Source of the DNA: Streptomyces prunicolor NBRC 13075
GTDB taxonomy: Bacteria; Actinomycetota; Actinomycetes; Streptomycetales; Streptomycetaceae
DNA length: 64,000 bases
Assembly: GCF_000367365.1 (NCBI RefSeq)
Contig: NZ_BARF01000110.1
Coordinates: forward strand, 1-64,000
Reading direction: 5' to 3'
Shown here: piece after piece, positions 23,724 through 32,622 of the stretch
Position numbering within the stretch: the first letter of the stretch is position 1
Layout of the letters: the number at the start of each line of letters is the position of its first letter
Notes under the pieces: generated by a model
Database searches by the model: none
Told to the model about the DNA's origin: nothing
What the model saw: the letters and a program-made list of their open reading frames with translations, nothing else
Made by a program: the position numbers and the translations under genes

Positions 23724-26591
23724 ATGACTTCCAGCACCGTCGCCGACTACATCGAGGACGTCTCGCCGGGCAGCGGAGCCCTCCCGCCCCGCGCCCGGTA
23801 CGCGTCCCCGGACACGAAGTCACTGTCGCTGAACGGCAGTTGGCGCCTGCGTGTGTCGGCGACGGCCGACGCCGAGGACGACTCGTTCGCCGAGGAGGAC
23901 TACGACGCCGGGGACTGGGCCGAGGTCACGGTCCCCGGCCACTGGGTCCTCCAGGGTCACGGCTCCCCGATCTACACCAACCACCTCTACCCCTTCCCGG
24001 TCGACCCGCCGCGCGTCCCGACCGAGAACCCGACCGGCGATCACCTCCGCACCTTCGACCTGCCGTCCGAGTGGCCCTCGGACGGCGGGGCGGTGCTGCG
24101 CTTCGACGGCGTCGAGTCCTGCGCCCGGGTCTGGCTGAACGGCACGGACCTCGGCGAGTTCAAGGGGTCGAGGCTGCCGCACGAGTTCGCGGTAGGCCAT
24201 CTCCTGAAGCCCTCCGGCAACGTGCTCGCCGTCCGCGTCCACCAGTGGTCGGCGGGCTCCTACCTGGAGGACCAGGACCAGTGGTGGCTGCCCGGCATCT
24301 TCCGTGGCGTCACCCTGCTGCACCGCCCGCCGGGCAGCGCCCTCGACTTCTTCGTGCACGCCTCCTACGACCACACCGGCGGCGAGGGCACTCTGCGCGT
24401 CGACTCCGACGTCGACGGCCGGATCACCGTGCCCGCCCTGGACATCGATGTCGCGACGGGTGAATCGGTCACCGTGCCGGTGCGTGCGTGGACGGCCGAA
24501 CTCCCTTACCTGTACGACGGGTTGCTGACGACGGAGGGCGAACGCGTCCCCCTGCGCATCGGCTTCCGGACCGTCGAACTCTCCGACGGCCTGATCAAGG
24601 TCAACGGCAAGGCGATCCTCTTCAAGGGCGTCAACCGCCATGAATGGCACCCGGAGAAGGGCCGCGCCCTCGACCTGGAGACCATGCGGGAGGACGTGCT
24701 GCTGATGAAGCGGCACAACATCAACGCCGTCCGCACCTCGCACTACCCACCGCACCCCGACTTCCTGGACCTGTGCGACGAGTACGGCCTCTGGGTCATC
24801 GACGAGTGCGACCTGGAGACCCACGGTTTCACCGAACAGGCCTGGCGCGACAACCCTGTTGACGACGACCGCTGGACCCCGGCCCTCCTGGACCGCGCCG
24901 CCCGCATGGTCGAACGCGACAAGAACCACCCCTCTGTCGTCATCTGGTCGCTCGGCAACGAGGCCGGTACCGGTCGCGGCCTCACGGCCATGTCCGAGTG
25001 GATCCACGCCCGCGACGACTCGCGCCTCGTGCACTACGAGGGCGACATCGACTGCCGTGACACGGACGTCTATTCACGGATGTACGCCGACCACGCCGAG
25101 GTCGAGCGCATCGGCCAAGGCCTCGACGGCGGCACCCACAAACGCCGCCAACTCCCCTTCATCCTCTGCGAGTACGCCCACGCCATGGGCAACGGTCCCG
25201 GCGGACTCGCCGACTACCAGCGCCTCTTCGAGTCGTACGACCGGCTCCAGGGCGGTTTCGTCTGGGAGTGGATCGACCACGGCATCAAGGACGAGCGCTA
25301 CGGCTTCGCGTACGGCGGTGACTTCGGCGAGGAGCTGCACGACGGGAACTTCGTCTGCGACGGCCTGCTCTTCCCGGACCGCACCCCCTCCCCCGGCCTG
25401 CTCGAGTACAAGAAGGTGATCGAGCCGGTCCGCATCACCGGCGACGGCGCCGACGGCACCGTACGGATCACCAACGCGTACGACTTCGCCGACCTGTCCG
25501 CCCTGACCTTCACGTGGTCGTACCAAGTCGACGGCGAGACGGTCGAGTCGGGCACCCTCACGTTGCCGTCGCTCGCCCCCGGCGAGTCCGCCGACGTCAA
25601 ACTGCCCGAACCGCCCACGGAGTCCGACGGCGCCGAATCCCAGTGGACCGTACGGGCGTCGCTGGCGTCCGACACCGCATGGGGTGCCGCCGGCCATGTC
25701 ATCGGCTGGGGCCAATTCCCGCTCACGGCACGCCCGTTGCCGTCCGTCTCCGCTCTCGCCGGGCCGGTGCTCGCCGATCGGCGGATCGCCCTCGGCCCGG
25801 CCACCTTCGACGCGCGCACAGGTGAGTTGAAGACGATCGGCACGGTCGAGGTCACCGGTCTCCGCCTCGACGTATGGCGGGCGCCCACCGACAACGACGA
25901 CGGCGCGTCCTGGCAGACCGACGTCCGCTTCGGCCTGCTCTGGCGCAAGTTCGGGCTGCACCGCATGCGGAACCGCCTGGACGGCGTGGAGTTGAGCGAG
26001 GACGCGCTGACCGTCCGCACCCGGGTGGCACCCGCCGCCTGGGAGATCGGCCTCGCCACGGTGTACCGCTGGACCTCCGACGGTTCGCGGCTGCGGCTGA
26101 CGGTGTCCGTGGCACCCGAGGGCAACTGGACGTTCCCGCTGCCGAGGCTCGGTGTCCGCTTCGGCCTCGACGCGAGCGCCGACCGCGTGAAGTGGTTCGG
26201 CGGCGGCCCCGGTGAGGGTTACCCGGACACCAAGTCGGCCTCGCTGCTCGGACGTTGGCAGTCCACGGTCGACGACCTCCAGACCCCCTACGTCCGCCCG
26301 CAGGAGAACGGCGCCCGCCCGGACGTCCGTTGGGCGGAACTGGGCGGCCTGCGCATAGACGGTGACCCGGAGTTCTGGTTCACCGCCCGCCGCTGGACCA
26401 CGGAAGAGCTGGACGCGGCCACCCACCGCACCGACCTCGCCCCCGGCGGCACTGTCTGGGTGAACCTCGACCACGCCCAGCACGGCATCGGCTCGCAGTC
26501 CTGCGGACCGGGCCCGCTCCCGCAGTACTTCCTGAACGCCCGACCCACCGAGTTCTCCTACGTGTTCTCGGAATCCCCGGAGACCAGTTGA
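23724..26591 (+). CDS. GH2 beta-galactosidase (LacZ-like)
   Basis: 955 residues, no signal peptide, so cytoplasmic. Five-domain LacZ layout: jelly-roll sugar-binding domain (~35-200), Ig-like domain, TIM barrel (~275-560) with the acid/base Glu413 in WSLGNEAG and nucleophile Glu483 in CEYAHAMGNG, second Ig-like domain and the C-terminal beta-galactosidase small-chain domain with WFGGGPGEGYPDTK. It should cut imported beta-galacto-oligosaccharides to galactose. It lies 27 bases after the permease gene in the same operon. Confidence 0.92.
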   Translation: MTSSTVADYIEDVSPGSGALPPRARYASPDTKSLSLNGSWRLRVSATADAEDDSFAEEDYDAGDWAEVTVPGHWVLQGHGSPIYTNHLYPFPVDPPRVPTENPTGDHLRTFDLPSEWPSDGGAVLRFDGVESCARVWLNGTDLGEFKGSRLPHEFAVGHLLKPSGNVLAVRVHQWSAGSYLEDQDQWWLPGIFRGVTLLHRPPGSALDFFVHASYDHTGGEGTLRVDSDVDGRITVPALDIDVATGESVTVPVRAWTAELPYLYDGLLTTEGERVPLRIGFRTVELSDGLIKVNGKAILFKGVNRHEWHPEKGRALDLETMREDVLLMKRHNINAVRTSHYPPHPDFLDLCDEYGLWVIDECDLETHGFTEQAWRDNPVDDDRWTPALLDRAARMVERDKNHPSVVIWSLGNEAGTGRGLTAMSEWIHARDDSRLVHYEGDIDCRDTDVYSRMYADHAEVERIGQGLDGGTHKRRQLPFILCEYAHAMGNGPGGLADYQRLFESYDRLQGGFVWEWIDHGIKDERYGFAYGGDFGEELHDGNFVCDGLLFPDRTPSPGLLEYKKVIEPVRITGDGADGTVRITNAYDFADLSALTFTWSYQVDGETVESGTLTLPSLAPGESADVKLPEPPTESDGAESQWTVRASLASDTAWGAAGHVIGWGQFPLTARPLPSVSALAGPVLADRRIALGPATFDARTGELKTIGTVEVTGLRLDVWRAPTDNDDGASWQTDVRFGLLWRKFGLHRMRNRLDGVELSEDALTVRTRVAPAAWEIGLATVYRWTSDGSRLRLTVSVAPEGNWTFPLPRLGVRFGLDASADRVKWFGGGPGEGYPDTKSASLLGRWQSTVDDLQTPYVRPQENGARPDVRWAELGGLRIDGDPEFWFTARRWTTEELDAATHRTDLAPGGTVWVNLDHAQHGIGSQSCGPGPLPQYFLNARPTEFSYVFSESPETS

Positions 26592-27760
26592 CTGGCACAG
26601 CGTTGAAATCGTCCGCGGCCGACCGGCTCTTCGCCCGGTCGGCCGCGGTCGCGTCCTGCGTCGGCTTCGTTCTCATCGGCATGCTCCAGTCCCTCTACGG
26701 CCCCGCGATCCCGGGCCTGCGCCACGAGTTCGGCCTGTCCCCTTCCTCCGCCGCCCTCGGCCTGAGCCTGCACTTCGCGGGCGGGGTGGCCGGAGTCCTC
26801 GCCTTCAACGCGATCCACTCCCGGATCAGCAACAGGTCACTGCTGGCGTGGAGTTACGGCCTGATGGCGGCGGGCGCGGCCGGATTCGCACTCGCGCCGA
26901 ACTGGCCCCTCGCGCTCACCGCCGCGTTCCTCGGCGGCCTCGGCTTCGGCGGGGTCGACTACGGCCTCAACCAGCTCTTCGCCGTCGGCTTCGGCGACCG
27001 TTCCACCGCCATGCTGAACGTACTCAACGCGCACTTCGGCATCGGCGCGGTGCTCGGCCCGGCGGTCATCGCGTGGCTCGGCCCGGACGACTACCCGTAC
27101 GCGTTCGGGGCGTGCGCCGTGCTGGCGGCGGTGCTGGTGTTCGCGGGCTCAAGTGGCGTACGTACACGTGTATCTGACACCCCACCAGCGACGACGAAAG
27201 CCAGATCCCTTGGGCTGTCCCGAGTCCTCGTCGGCTTCCTCGTGCTCTACATCCTCAACGTGGCCGTGGAGGCGGGCGTCGGCGGCTGGGAGCCGACACA
27301 TCTGGAGACGGTCGGCTACACCGCCACCGTGGCCGCGTCGGCGACCTCGGTCTACTGGCTGATGATGACGGCCGGCCGTTTCCTCGTCGTACCGATCACG
27401 ACGCGCTACGCCCCCGAGCGCATCCTCGCGGTGTGCGCGGCCGGGATGACGGTGTGTCTGCTGTTGACGCTGATTAAAGGAGTGGCACCGGTGGCGTACG
27501 CCGGTGTTGGCTTGTTCATCGCGCCGGTATTCCCGACGGGCCTTTCGTGGCTCAACTCGGCGCTCCCGCAGGCCAGGCGGGCCGGTGCGTGGGTGATCGC
27601 GGCCTCGAACGTCGGCGGGGTGGCGGCTCCACCGCTGCTCGGCGTCGGGATCGAGGCCTCCGGGATCCACGCGGTGCCCTGGCTGTTGACCGTGTTGTCG
27701 GGCGCGTCGCTGCTGGCGACCGTCCGGCTGATCCGACTGACGAGGAGGTCCGCATCATGA
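26588..27760 (+). CDS. MFS transporter
   Basis: 390 residues with about 12 transmembrane segments, no large loop. It starts at a TTG overlapping the TGA of the beta-galactosidase gene (TTGA), so it is translationally coupled. GLNQLFAVGFGDRS and the HFGIGAVLGPAVIAW repeat resemble the FucP/sugar-permease-like branch of MFS. Direction and substrate cannot be told; a role in sugar or sugar-derivative transport fits the operon. Confidence 0.85.
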   Translation: MTGTALKSSAADRLFARSAAVASCVGFVLIGMLQSLYGPAIPGLRHEFGLSPSSAALGLSLHFAGGVAGVLAFNAIHSRISNRSLLAWSYGLMAAGAAGFALAPNWPLALTAAFLGGLGFGGVDYGLNQLFAVGFGDRSTAMLNVLNAHFGIGAVLGPAVIAWLGPDDYPYAFGACAVLAAVLVFAGSSGVRTRVSDTPPATTKARSLGLSRVLVGFLVLYILNVAVEAGVGGWEPTHLETVGYTATVAASATSVYWLMMTAGRFLVVPITTRYAPERILAVCAAGMTVCLLLTLIKGVAPVAYAGVGLFIAPVFPTGLSWLNSALPQARRAGAWVIAASNVGGVAAPPLLGVGIEASGIHAVPWLLTVLSGASLLATVRLIRLTRRSAS

Positions 27761-27798
27761 ACGCACTGTTCCGGCTCACCCGAAGGTCGATCCAGTGA
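27757..27798 (+). CDS. 13-codon coupling ORF between MFS and ABC genes
   Basis: ATG overlaps the MFS stop (ATGA), is preceded by a strong GAGGAGG, and encodes MNALFRLTRRSIQ before a TGA that overlaps the GTG start of the ABC ATPase (GTGA). The peptide itself is too short to assign. Its geometry suggests that it passes ribosomes from one gene to the next rather than acting as a protein. Confidence 0.45.
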   Translation: MNALFRLTRRSIQ

Positions 27799-28805
27799 GC
27801 GCGAGCAGCATCGAGGTACGGGGGTTGTCCCGCACCTTCCACACAACTGTCCGCCGCCCGGGCTTCGTCGGCGGTCTGCGCTCCCTCGTCAACCCGAAGC
27901 GCGTGCCCAAGTACGCCGTCTCCGACGTCACGTTCGACGTCGCCCCGGGTGAACTCCTCGCCCTGCTCGGCCCGAACGGCGCCGGCAAGTCCACCACCAT
28001 CAAGATCCTCACCGGTATTCTCCGGCCCACCTCCGGCGAGGCCCGGGTGGCGGGCGTGGTGCCGTACGAGGAGCGGGAGCGCAACGCCCGTAATATCGGG
28101 GCGGTGTTCGGGCAGCGCACCCAATTGTGGTGGGACCTGCCGGTGCGTGAGTCGTTCGCGATCCTGCGGGACATCTACGAGGTGCCGAAGGCCCAACACG
28201 CGGCGCGGTTGCGGGAGTTCGACGACCTCCTCGAACTGTCCACCTTCTGGGACACCCGGGTACGCCATCTCTCCCTCGGGCAGCGGGTGCGCTGCGATCT
28301 GGCCGCCGCCCTGCTGCACGACCCTCCGGTCGTCTTCCTCGACGAGCCGACCATCGGCATGGACGTGGTCGTGAAGGAGCAGGTGCGGGAGTTCCTGCGG
28401 CACCAGGTGGAGGAGCGCGGCCGTACGGTCCTGCTGACCACGCACGACATGACCGAGGTCGCCCGGCTCGCCGAGCGGGTCGTCCTCATCAACCACGGCC
28501 GGCTGGTACTGGACGGCACCCTCGACGAGATCCGCCGCACGTTCGGCTCGACCTGGCAGATCCGCGCGACCCTCGCCGACGCGCACGCCGAGGTCGTACC
28601 GCTGCCCGGCATCGCGCTGGTACGGCGGGACGGCCCGCAGGTGGTGTTCGGCCCGGACGGGACCGAGGGGCCGACCGTCCATCAGGCGCTGAAGCAGGTC
28701 ATCGAGCGCTACGAGGTGACCGAAGTCGCCATGGACGAGGCCGACTTGGAGGACGTGATGCGGGCCGCCTACGTCCAGGCCGGGCCGCCGGCCGAGGAGG
28801 CCTGA
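27795..28805 (+). CDS. ABC-2 type exporter ATP-binding protein
   Basis: 336 residues. Walker A GPNGAGKST, signature LSLGQ, Walker B VVFLDEP, and switch histidine in LLTTHD are all intact. The N-terminal extension with FVGGLRSLVNPKR and the C-terminal ~90 residues (DUF4162-like) are typical of drug/polysaccharide exporter ATPases, not of MalK importers. Overlaps the 13-codon ORF and is followed by its two permeases. Confidence 0.9.
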   Translation: MSASSIEVRGLSRTFHTTVRRPGFVGGLRSLVNPKRVPKYAVSDVTFDVAPGELLALLGPNGAGKSTTIKILTGILRPTSGEARVAGVVPYEERERNARNIGAVFGQRTQLWWDLPVRESFAILRDIYEVPKAQHAARLREFDDLLELSTFWDTRVRHLSLGQRVRCDLAAALLHDPPVVFLDEPTIGMDVVVKEQVREFLRHQVEERGRTVLLTTHDMTEVARLAERVVLINHGRLVLDGTLDEIRRTFGSTWQIRATLADAHAEVVPLPGIALVRRDGPQVVFGPDGTEGPTVHQALKQVIERYEVTEVAMDEADLEDVMRAAYVQAGPPAEEA

Positions 28806-28806
28806 G

Positions 28807-29610
28807 ATGGCCGCCCTGTACGCCTGGCGCGCCGCCCGTGTCACCCCGCTCGGCGAACTGCTCGCCCCGCCCCGCATCACCGCCGCCCTGCTCCGCCTCA
28901 CGGTGCAGGTGGTCCTGGTGGCGTCCCTGTGGCGCGGCCTGTACTCGCAGACCGGCACCACCGCCGGACTCACCCGCGACCAGGCGGTGACGTACGCCGT
29001 CATGGCCGTACTCGCCTCCCGGCTGCGGGAGTTGGACCAGCGCTCGGGCCGGGACGCGGTCCTTCAGCACATGCACTTCGGCACGATCATCTACTGGTAC
29101 CTGCGCCCGCTGCCGCCCCAGCGGTACTACGCGCTGCGGGCGTTCGGCGAGCAGATGTACGGCCTGGCCTGGGCACTGGCCGGCTACGTCGTCTGCCTCG
29201 CGACCGGGGTGGTCGAACCGCCCAAGTCACCTGCGGTGGCAGGGGTGTTCGCGCTGAGCATGCTGCTGGGCCAGCTCGTCCTGTACTACGTCATGCTCCT
29301 CATCGACCAGTTGTGCTTCTGGACGCTCCGCAACGGGGCCGCGATGCTCATCCTGATCTTCGCGCAGAACCTGTTGTCCGGGGTGTACGCGCCGCTGTGG
29401 TTCTTCCCGGACTGGTTCATCACGATGAGCCGCTTCCTGCCGTTCCAGGCGACACTCAGTGTGCCGCTCTCGATCTATGTGGGCCGTGTCCCGCTGTCCG
29501 ACGCGGGGGCCCAACTCGCCCTGCAGGCGGTGTGGGTGGCGTCCCTGGCCCTGTTCACCCGGTTCCTGTGGCGGCGCGCCGCCCGTCGAGTCGTGGCCCA
29601 AGGAGGTTGA
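28807..29610 (+). CDS. ABC-2 family exporter permease (first subunit)
   Basis: 267 residues with six predicted transmembrane helices; the sequence around HFGTIIYWYLRPLPPQRYYALR matches the DUF990-type ABC-2 permeases. It starts one base after the ATPase stop codon and pairs with the next gene to form a heterodimeric exporter. Substrate unknown. Confidence 0.87.
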   Translation: MAALYAWRAARVTPLGELLAPPRITAALLRLTVQVVLVASLWRGLYSQTGTTAGLTRDQAVTYAVMAVLASRLRELDQRSGRDAVLQHMHFGTIIYWYLRPLPPQRYYALRAFGEQMYGLAWALAGYVVCLATGVVEPPKSPAVAGVFALSMLLGQLVLYYVMLLIDQLCFWTLRNGAAMLILIFAQNLLSGVYAPLWFFPDWFITMSRFLPFQATLSVPLSIYVGRVPLSDAGAQLALQAVWVASLALFTRFLWRRAARRVVAQGG

Positions 29611-29615
29611 CGCGA

Positions 29616-30416
29616 GTGGAAGCCGTCCGGATCGTCTGGCGCATCACGCGTCTCAACTTCCGTGCCCAGCTGGAATATCGCACCGAATTCCTGCTGATGA
29701 TCGCGATCGGCGCGATCTGGCAGGTGTCGGTGATCGTGTTCGCGACCGTGCTACTCACCCGGTTCTCCGGGATGGGCGGCTGGGACAGCTCGGACGTGCT
29801 GCTGATCCCGGCGACGCGGATGATGGCGCACGGCCTGATGGTGCTGTTCCTGGGCCGGATGCACGGCATCGGCCGGTACATCCAGGAGGGCCGTATCGAC
29901 ATCTACTTGGTGCGCCCGATGCCGGTCCACCGCCAGGCCCAGCTGGAGTACTTCCCCACCAACGCGATCGGCGACCTCACGGTGGCGGGCGGGCTGATGG
30001 TCGGCGCGCTCAGCCGCAGCCACCTGGACTGGACCGCGGGCCGCGTCGCGTACCTGATCGCCGCGCTGCTGGGCGGCATGCTCCTGGAAGCGGCCCTCTT
30101 CACCACCGTGGCCTCCGCCTCCCTGCGCTTCCCGTCCGCGGACTACTGGAGCCGCTGGGTGGAGGACCTCCTCGGCACCTTCGGCAACTACCCGCTCAAC
30201 GTCCTGCCCCGAGCGGTGGGCGGCTTCCTCACCTACGGCCTTCCGCTCGCGTTCGTCGCCTTCCTCCCGGCCGCCGTACTGACCGGGCACGGCCACGACA
30301 TCGGGGTGCCGTACTGGCTGGCGGCGAGCTCACCCCTCGTAGGCCTGCTGCTGTATCTCGCGGCGCGGCTGCTGTGGCGGTGGAGTCTGGGCCACTACAC
30401 GGGGGTGAACGGGTGA
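29616..30416 (+). CDS. ABC-2 family exporter permease (second subunit)
   Basis: 266 residues from a GTG at 29616 with AGGAGG 9 bases upstream. Six transmembrane helices; GRIDIYLVRPMPVHRQAQ is the cytoplasmic coupling segment shared with the first permease. Stop overlaps the GTG of the following MFS gene. Part of the same exporter trio. Confidence 0.87.
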   Translation: MEAVRIVWRITRLNFRAQLEYRTEFLLMIAIGAIWQVSVIVFATVLLTRFSGMGGWDSSDVLLIPATRMMAHGLMVLFLGRMHGIGRYIQEGRIDIYLVRPMPVHRQAQLEYFPTNAIGDLTVAGGLMVGALSRSHLDWTAGRVAYLIAALLGGMLLEAALFTTVASASLRFPSADYWSRWVEDLLGTFGNYPLNVLPRAVGGFLTYGLPLAFVAFLPAAVLTGHGHDIGVPYWLAASSPLVGLLLYLAARLLWRWSLGHYTGVNG

Positions 30417-31411
30417 CCGCGACGGCGGTCCCGTCCGACTTACGGGCCCGTCTCGCGGTCAGCCTGGTCTTCGTCATCCTCGGCTGCACACAGGGCAGTT
30501 GGATGGCGCGTATCCCGGCGACCCGCGACCAGGTGGGGCTGGACACTTCGGCACTCCCGGCGCTGGTGCTGGGTCTGGCGGTGTGGGGTCTGTCGGCGAC
30601 GTTCCTGAACACTCCCGTGAACGCCCTCGCGGTAGCCGTCGAACGCGCCCACGGCAGCCCGCTGATGTCCCGGTTCCACGCCTCCTTCAGCTGCGGGGTG
30701 CTGGCGGGCGGGGCGATCGGCACCCTGGCCGCGGCGGGCGGGGTGCCGCCGGGGGTCCAACTGGCGGCGAGCAGCACGGTACTTGGGGTGCTGCTGCTGA
30801 TCCTGGGCGGGCGCCTGCCGGACGAGGAGGTGGCCGCGGAGCGACACCGCAGGTCGTTGCGGCACCGTTTCACACCGCAGTTGGTGCTGCTGGCCGGCGT
30901 CGCGTTCCTGGCGTCCTTCGTCGAGGGCGCGGCCTCGCAGTGGAGTTCGGTGTTCACGGCCGACTATCTGGACGAAGGGGCGGCGCTCGGCGCGGCGACG
31001 TACACGTGCTTCACCGTGGCGATCCTCGTCGGGCGGCTGGTGGGCGATCGCTTCGTGGCGAGGTGGGGCCGCCGGGTCTTCGTGCAGGTGTCGCTCCTGA
31101 CGATCGTGCTGGGGGTGGGAGTTGGGCTCGTGCACCCCGGACTGCCGTACGCGCTGGCCGGCTTCACGGTCGTAGGACTGGGTCTGGCGTGTGTGCTTCC
31201 GGCGGTGTTCGCGCCGGCCGGGCGGCAGCCCGAGGTGCCGCCCGGTGAGGCGGTGTCGGTGATCACGATCGGTCAGTGGCCGGGGTTTCTGCTGGCCGGG
31301 CCGGTGGTGGGGCTGCTGGCGGGGGCGACGAGCCTGCGGTTGGCGTTGGCGTCGCTGGCCGTGGCGGGGCTGGGGGCGGCCGTACTGACGAGCAGGATCT
31401 CGATGGCGTGA
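30413..31411 (+). CDS. MFS transporter with TTA codon
   Basis: 332 residues, ~10-12 transmembrane segments; CTQGSWMARIPATRDQVGL at the N-terminus resembles the YfmO/ByrP-like MFS group. It starts at a GTG overlapping the preceding stop (GTGA), ending the long operon. Codon 10 is TTA (30440-30442), a rare leucine codon that in Streptomyces can tie expression to bldA and development. Its stop codon lies in a Crp-like palindrome. Confidence 0.85.
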   Translation: MTATAVPSDLRARLAVSLVFVILGCTQGSWMARIPATRDQVGLDTSALPALVLGLAVWGLSATFLNTPVNALAVAVERAHGSPLMSRFHASFSCGVLAGGAIGTLAAAGGVPPGVQLAASSTVLGVLLLILGGRLPDEEVAAERHRRSLRHRFTPQLVLLAGVAFLASFVEGAASQWSSVFTADYLDEGAALGAATYTCFTVAILVGRLVGDRFVARWGRRVFVQVSLLTIVLGVGVGLVHPGLPYALAGFTVVGLGLACVLPAVFAPAGRQPEVPPGEAVSVITIGQWPGFLLAGPVVGLLAGATSLRLALASLAVAGLGAAVLTSRISMA

Positions 31412-31421
31412 CCCAGGTCAC
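31408..31421. promoter_or_regulatory. Crp-like palindrome GTGACCCAGGTCAC
   Basis: A perfect 14-bp inverted repeat that also fits the pattern GTG-N6-GNCAC reported for Streptomyces Crp. It overlaps the MFS stop and lies 67 bases before the sigma factor start, where a promoter for the sigma gene would be expected. Confidence 0.45.
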
Positions 31422-31487
31422 GTCAGGGCCGTGCAGCAGATCCGTGGGCTTTCTCGTCGAGGAGGGGTGACAGGAAGGGAGGAGCGT

Positions 31488-32057
31488 GTGGATCTGGCAG
31501 CCAAGTGGGCAACGGGCGCGGGGCGCATCGGAGTCGGTTCGCTGGAGGGGGACTTCCATGGATTCGTCGCCGCCCGGTCGGCCGCGCTGTTCCGGGGCGC
31601 GCTGGTCCTGACGGGCAGCCGCGACGCGGCGGAGGATCTGGTCCAGGAGACCCTGGAGCGGGCCTGCCGCAAGTGGCGCACGATCAGTGCCAAGGACGCC
31701 CCGGACGCGTACGTACGGCGGATCATGGTCAACCTCGCCAACGACCGCTGGCGCCGATTCCGCCGTACGACTCAGCACCCGGTGGACGGCGAGCCGGCCG
31801 CGCCGGGCGACGAGTACGGACGGATCGACAGCCGGGACCAGTTGGTCCGTGCGCTTCAGCAACTGCCCATGCGGATGCGGACGGTGGTGGTGCTGCGGTA
31901 CTTCCACGATCTGTCCGACGCCGAGATAGCGGCCGACCTGAAGATCTCGCCGAGCACCGTCCGTTCCCAACTGGCGCGTGGAATCGGCCGGTTGAGAAGC
32001 CAGTTTCCCGCACTCTCCGATCCTTCACCACAGCAGCTCACGGAAGGAACCCGATGA
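31488..32057 (+). CDS. SigE-family ECF sigma factor
   Basis: 189 residues from a GTG at 31488 with GGGAGGAG upstream. Sigma region 2 (~20-85: FHGFVAARSAALFRGALVLT, DLVQETLERACRKW) and region 4 (~120-170: LRYFHDLSDAEIAADLKISPSTVRSQLARGI) are complete. It matches the streptomycete SigE-like small ECF group. Its stop overlaps the ATG of the next gene (ATGA), which probably encodes a functional partner. Confidence 0.9.
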   Translation: MDLAAKWATGAGRIGVGSLEGDFHGFVAARSAALFRGALVLTGSRDAAEDLVQETLERACRKWRTISAKDAPDAYVRRIMVNLANDRWRRFRRTTQHPVDGEPAAPGDEYGRIDSRDQLVRALQQLPMRMRTVVVLRYFHDLSDAEIAADLKISPSTVRSQLARGIGRLRSQFPALSDPSPQQLTEGTR

Positions 32058-32581
32058 GTTCGCAGGACCCGCGGTCCTCCGGCTGCACACCTTTCGAAGA
32101 GGAACTGATCAACGCCATGAACGACTTCGCGCACTCCACCGCCACTCCGGCCTTCGACACGGCCGACATGGTCCACCGCACCCGCCGCAGGCGCGCCACC
32201 CTCATCGCCGGTGTCGCCACCGCCCTGATCGTCGCGGGCGGCGGCACGGCGCTGGCCTCCATGACCGGCGGCAGCACGCCGACGACGGCGGAGAAGCCCA
32301 TGACCACGGCCACCACCAAGGGTTCCGACTACAAGAAGGCCATCCTGCTGGTGGACTTCGGCAAGGGGGGAGGCCCCGTCGCCGTCGACTTCACGGGCAC
32401 GGACCTGCGCACGACCAAGGGGCAATTCCTCAAGGCCGACATCAAGCTCGGCACGGTGAGCAGCGTGAACAGCCCGGGCTGCAAGCCGGGCTCGGTGGTC
32501 GAGGTGACCCCCCACGCCCCGAAGATCGTGAAAGCGGGCGACACCGTGAACGTGAAGCTCTGCGCGGGCCGACCGAGTTGA
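32054..32581 (+). CDS. Membrane-anchored partner of the sigma factor
   Basis: 175 residues. A ~50-residue cytoplasmic N-terminus with RTRRRR, one transmembrane helix (~53-72), a Thr-rich linker and an extracellular beta domain (~90-175) with two cysteines and a PASTA-like C-terminus (VVEVTPHAPKIVKAGDTVNV). No ZAS zinc motif is seen, so it is not a standard anti-sigma factor, but coupling by ATGA to the sigma gene argues for a linked role. Confidence 0.7.
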   Translation: MSSQDPRSSGCTPFEEELINAMNDFAHSTATPAFDTADMVHRTRRRRATLIAGVATALIVAGGGTALASMTGGSTPTTAEKPMTTATTKGSDYKKAILLVDFGKGGGPVAVDFTGTDLRTTKGQFLKADIKLGTVSSVNSPGCKPGSVVEVTPHAPKIVKAGDTVNVKLCAGRPS

Positions 32582-32622
32582 CCGGGTAGGGCCCCGGTCC
32601 TGGGCGTGCGCGCGCGAGCCGC

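Noticed and set aside
25074..26483. 469-codon antisense ORF opposite the GH2 gene
   Set aside because: No recognisable domain, atypical composition (Gly/Arg/Val rich) and complete overlap with the beta-galactosidase coding sequence.
27795..28805. ATPase as the energy subunit of the sugar importer
   Set aside because: Its C-terminal part is of the ABC-2 exporter type without the MalK TOBE domain, and it is paired with two ABC-2 permeases.
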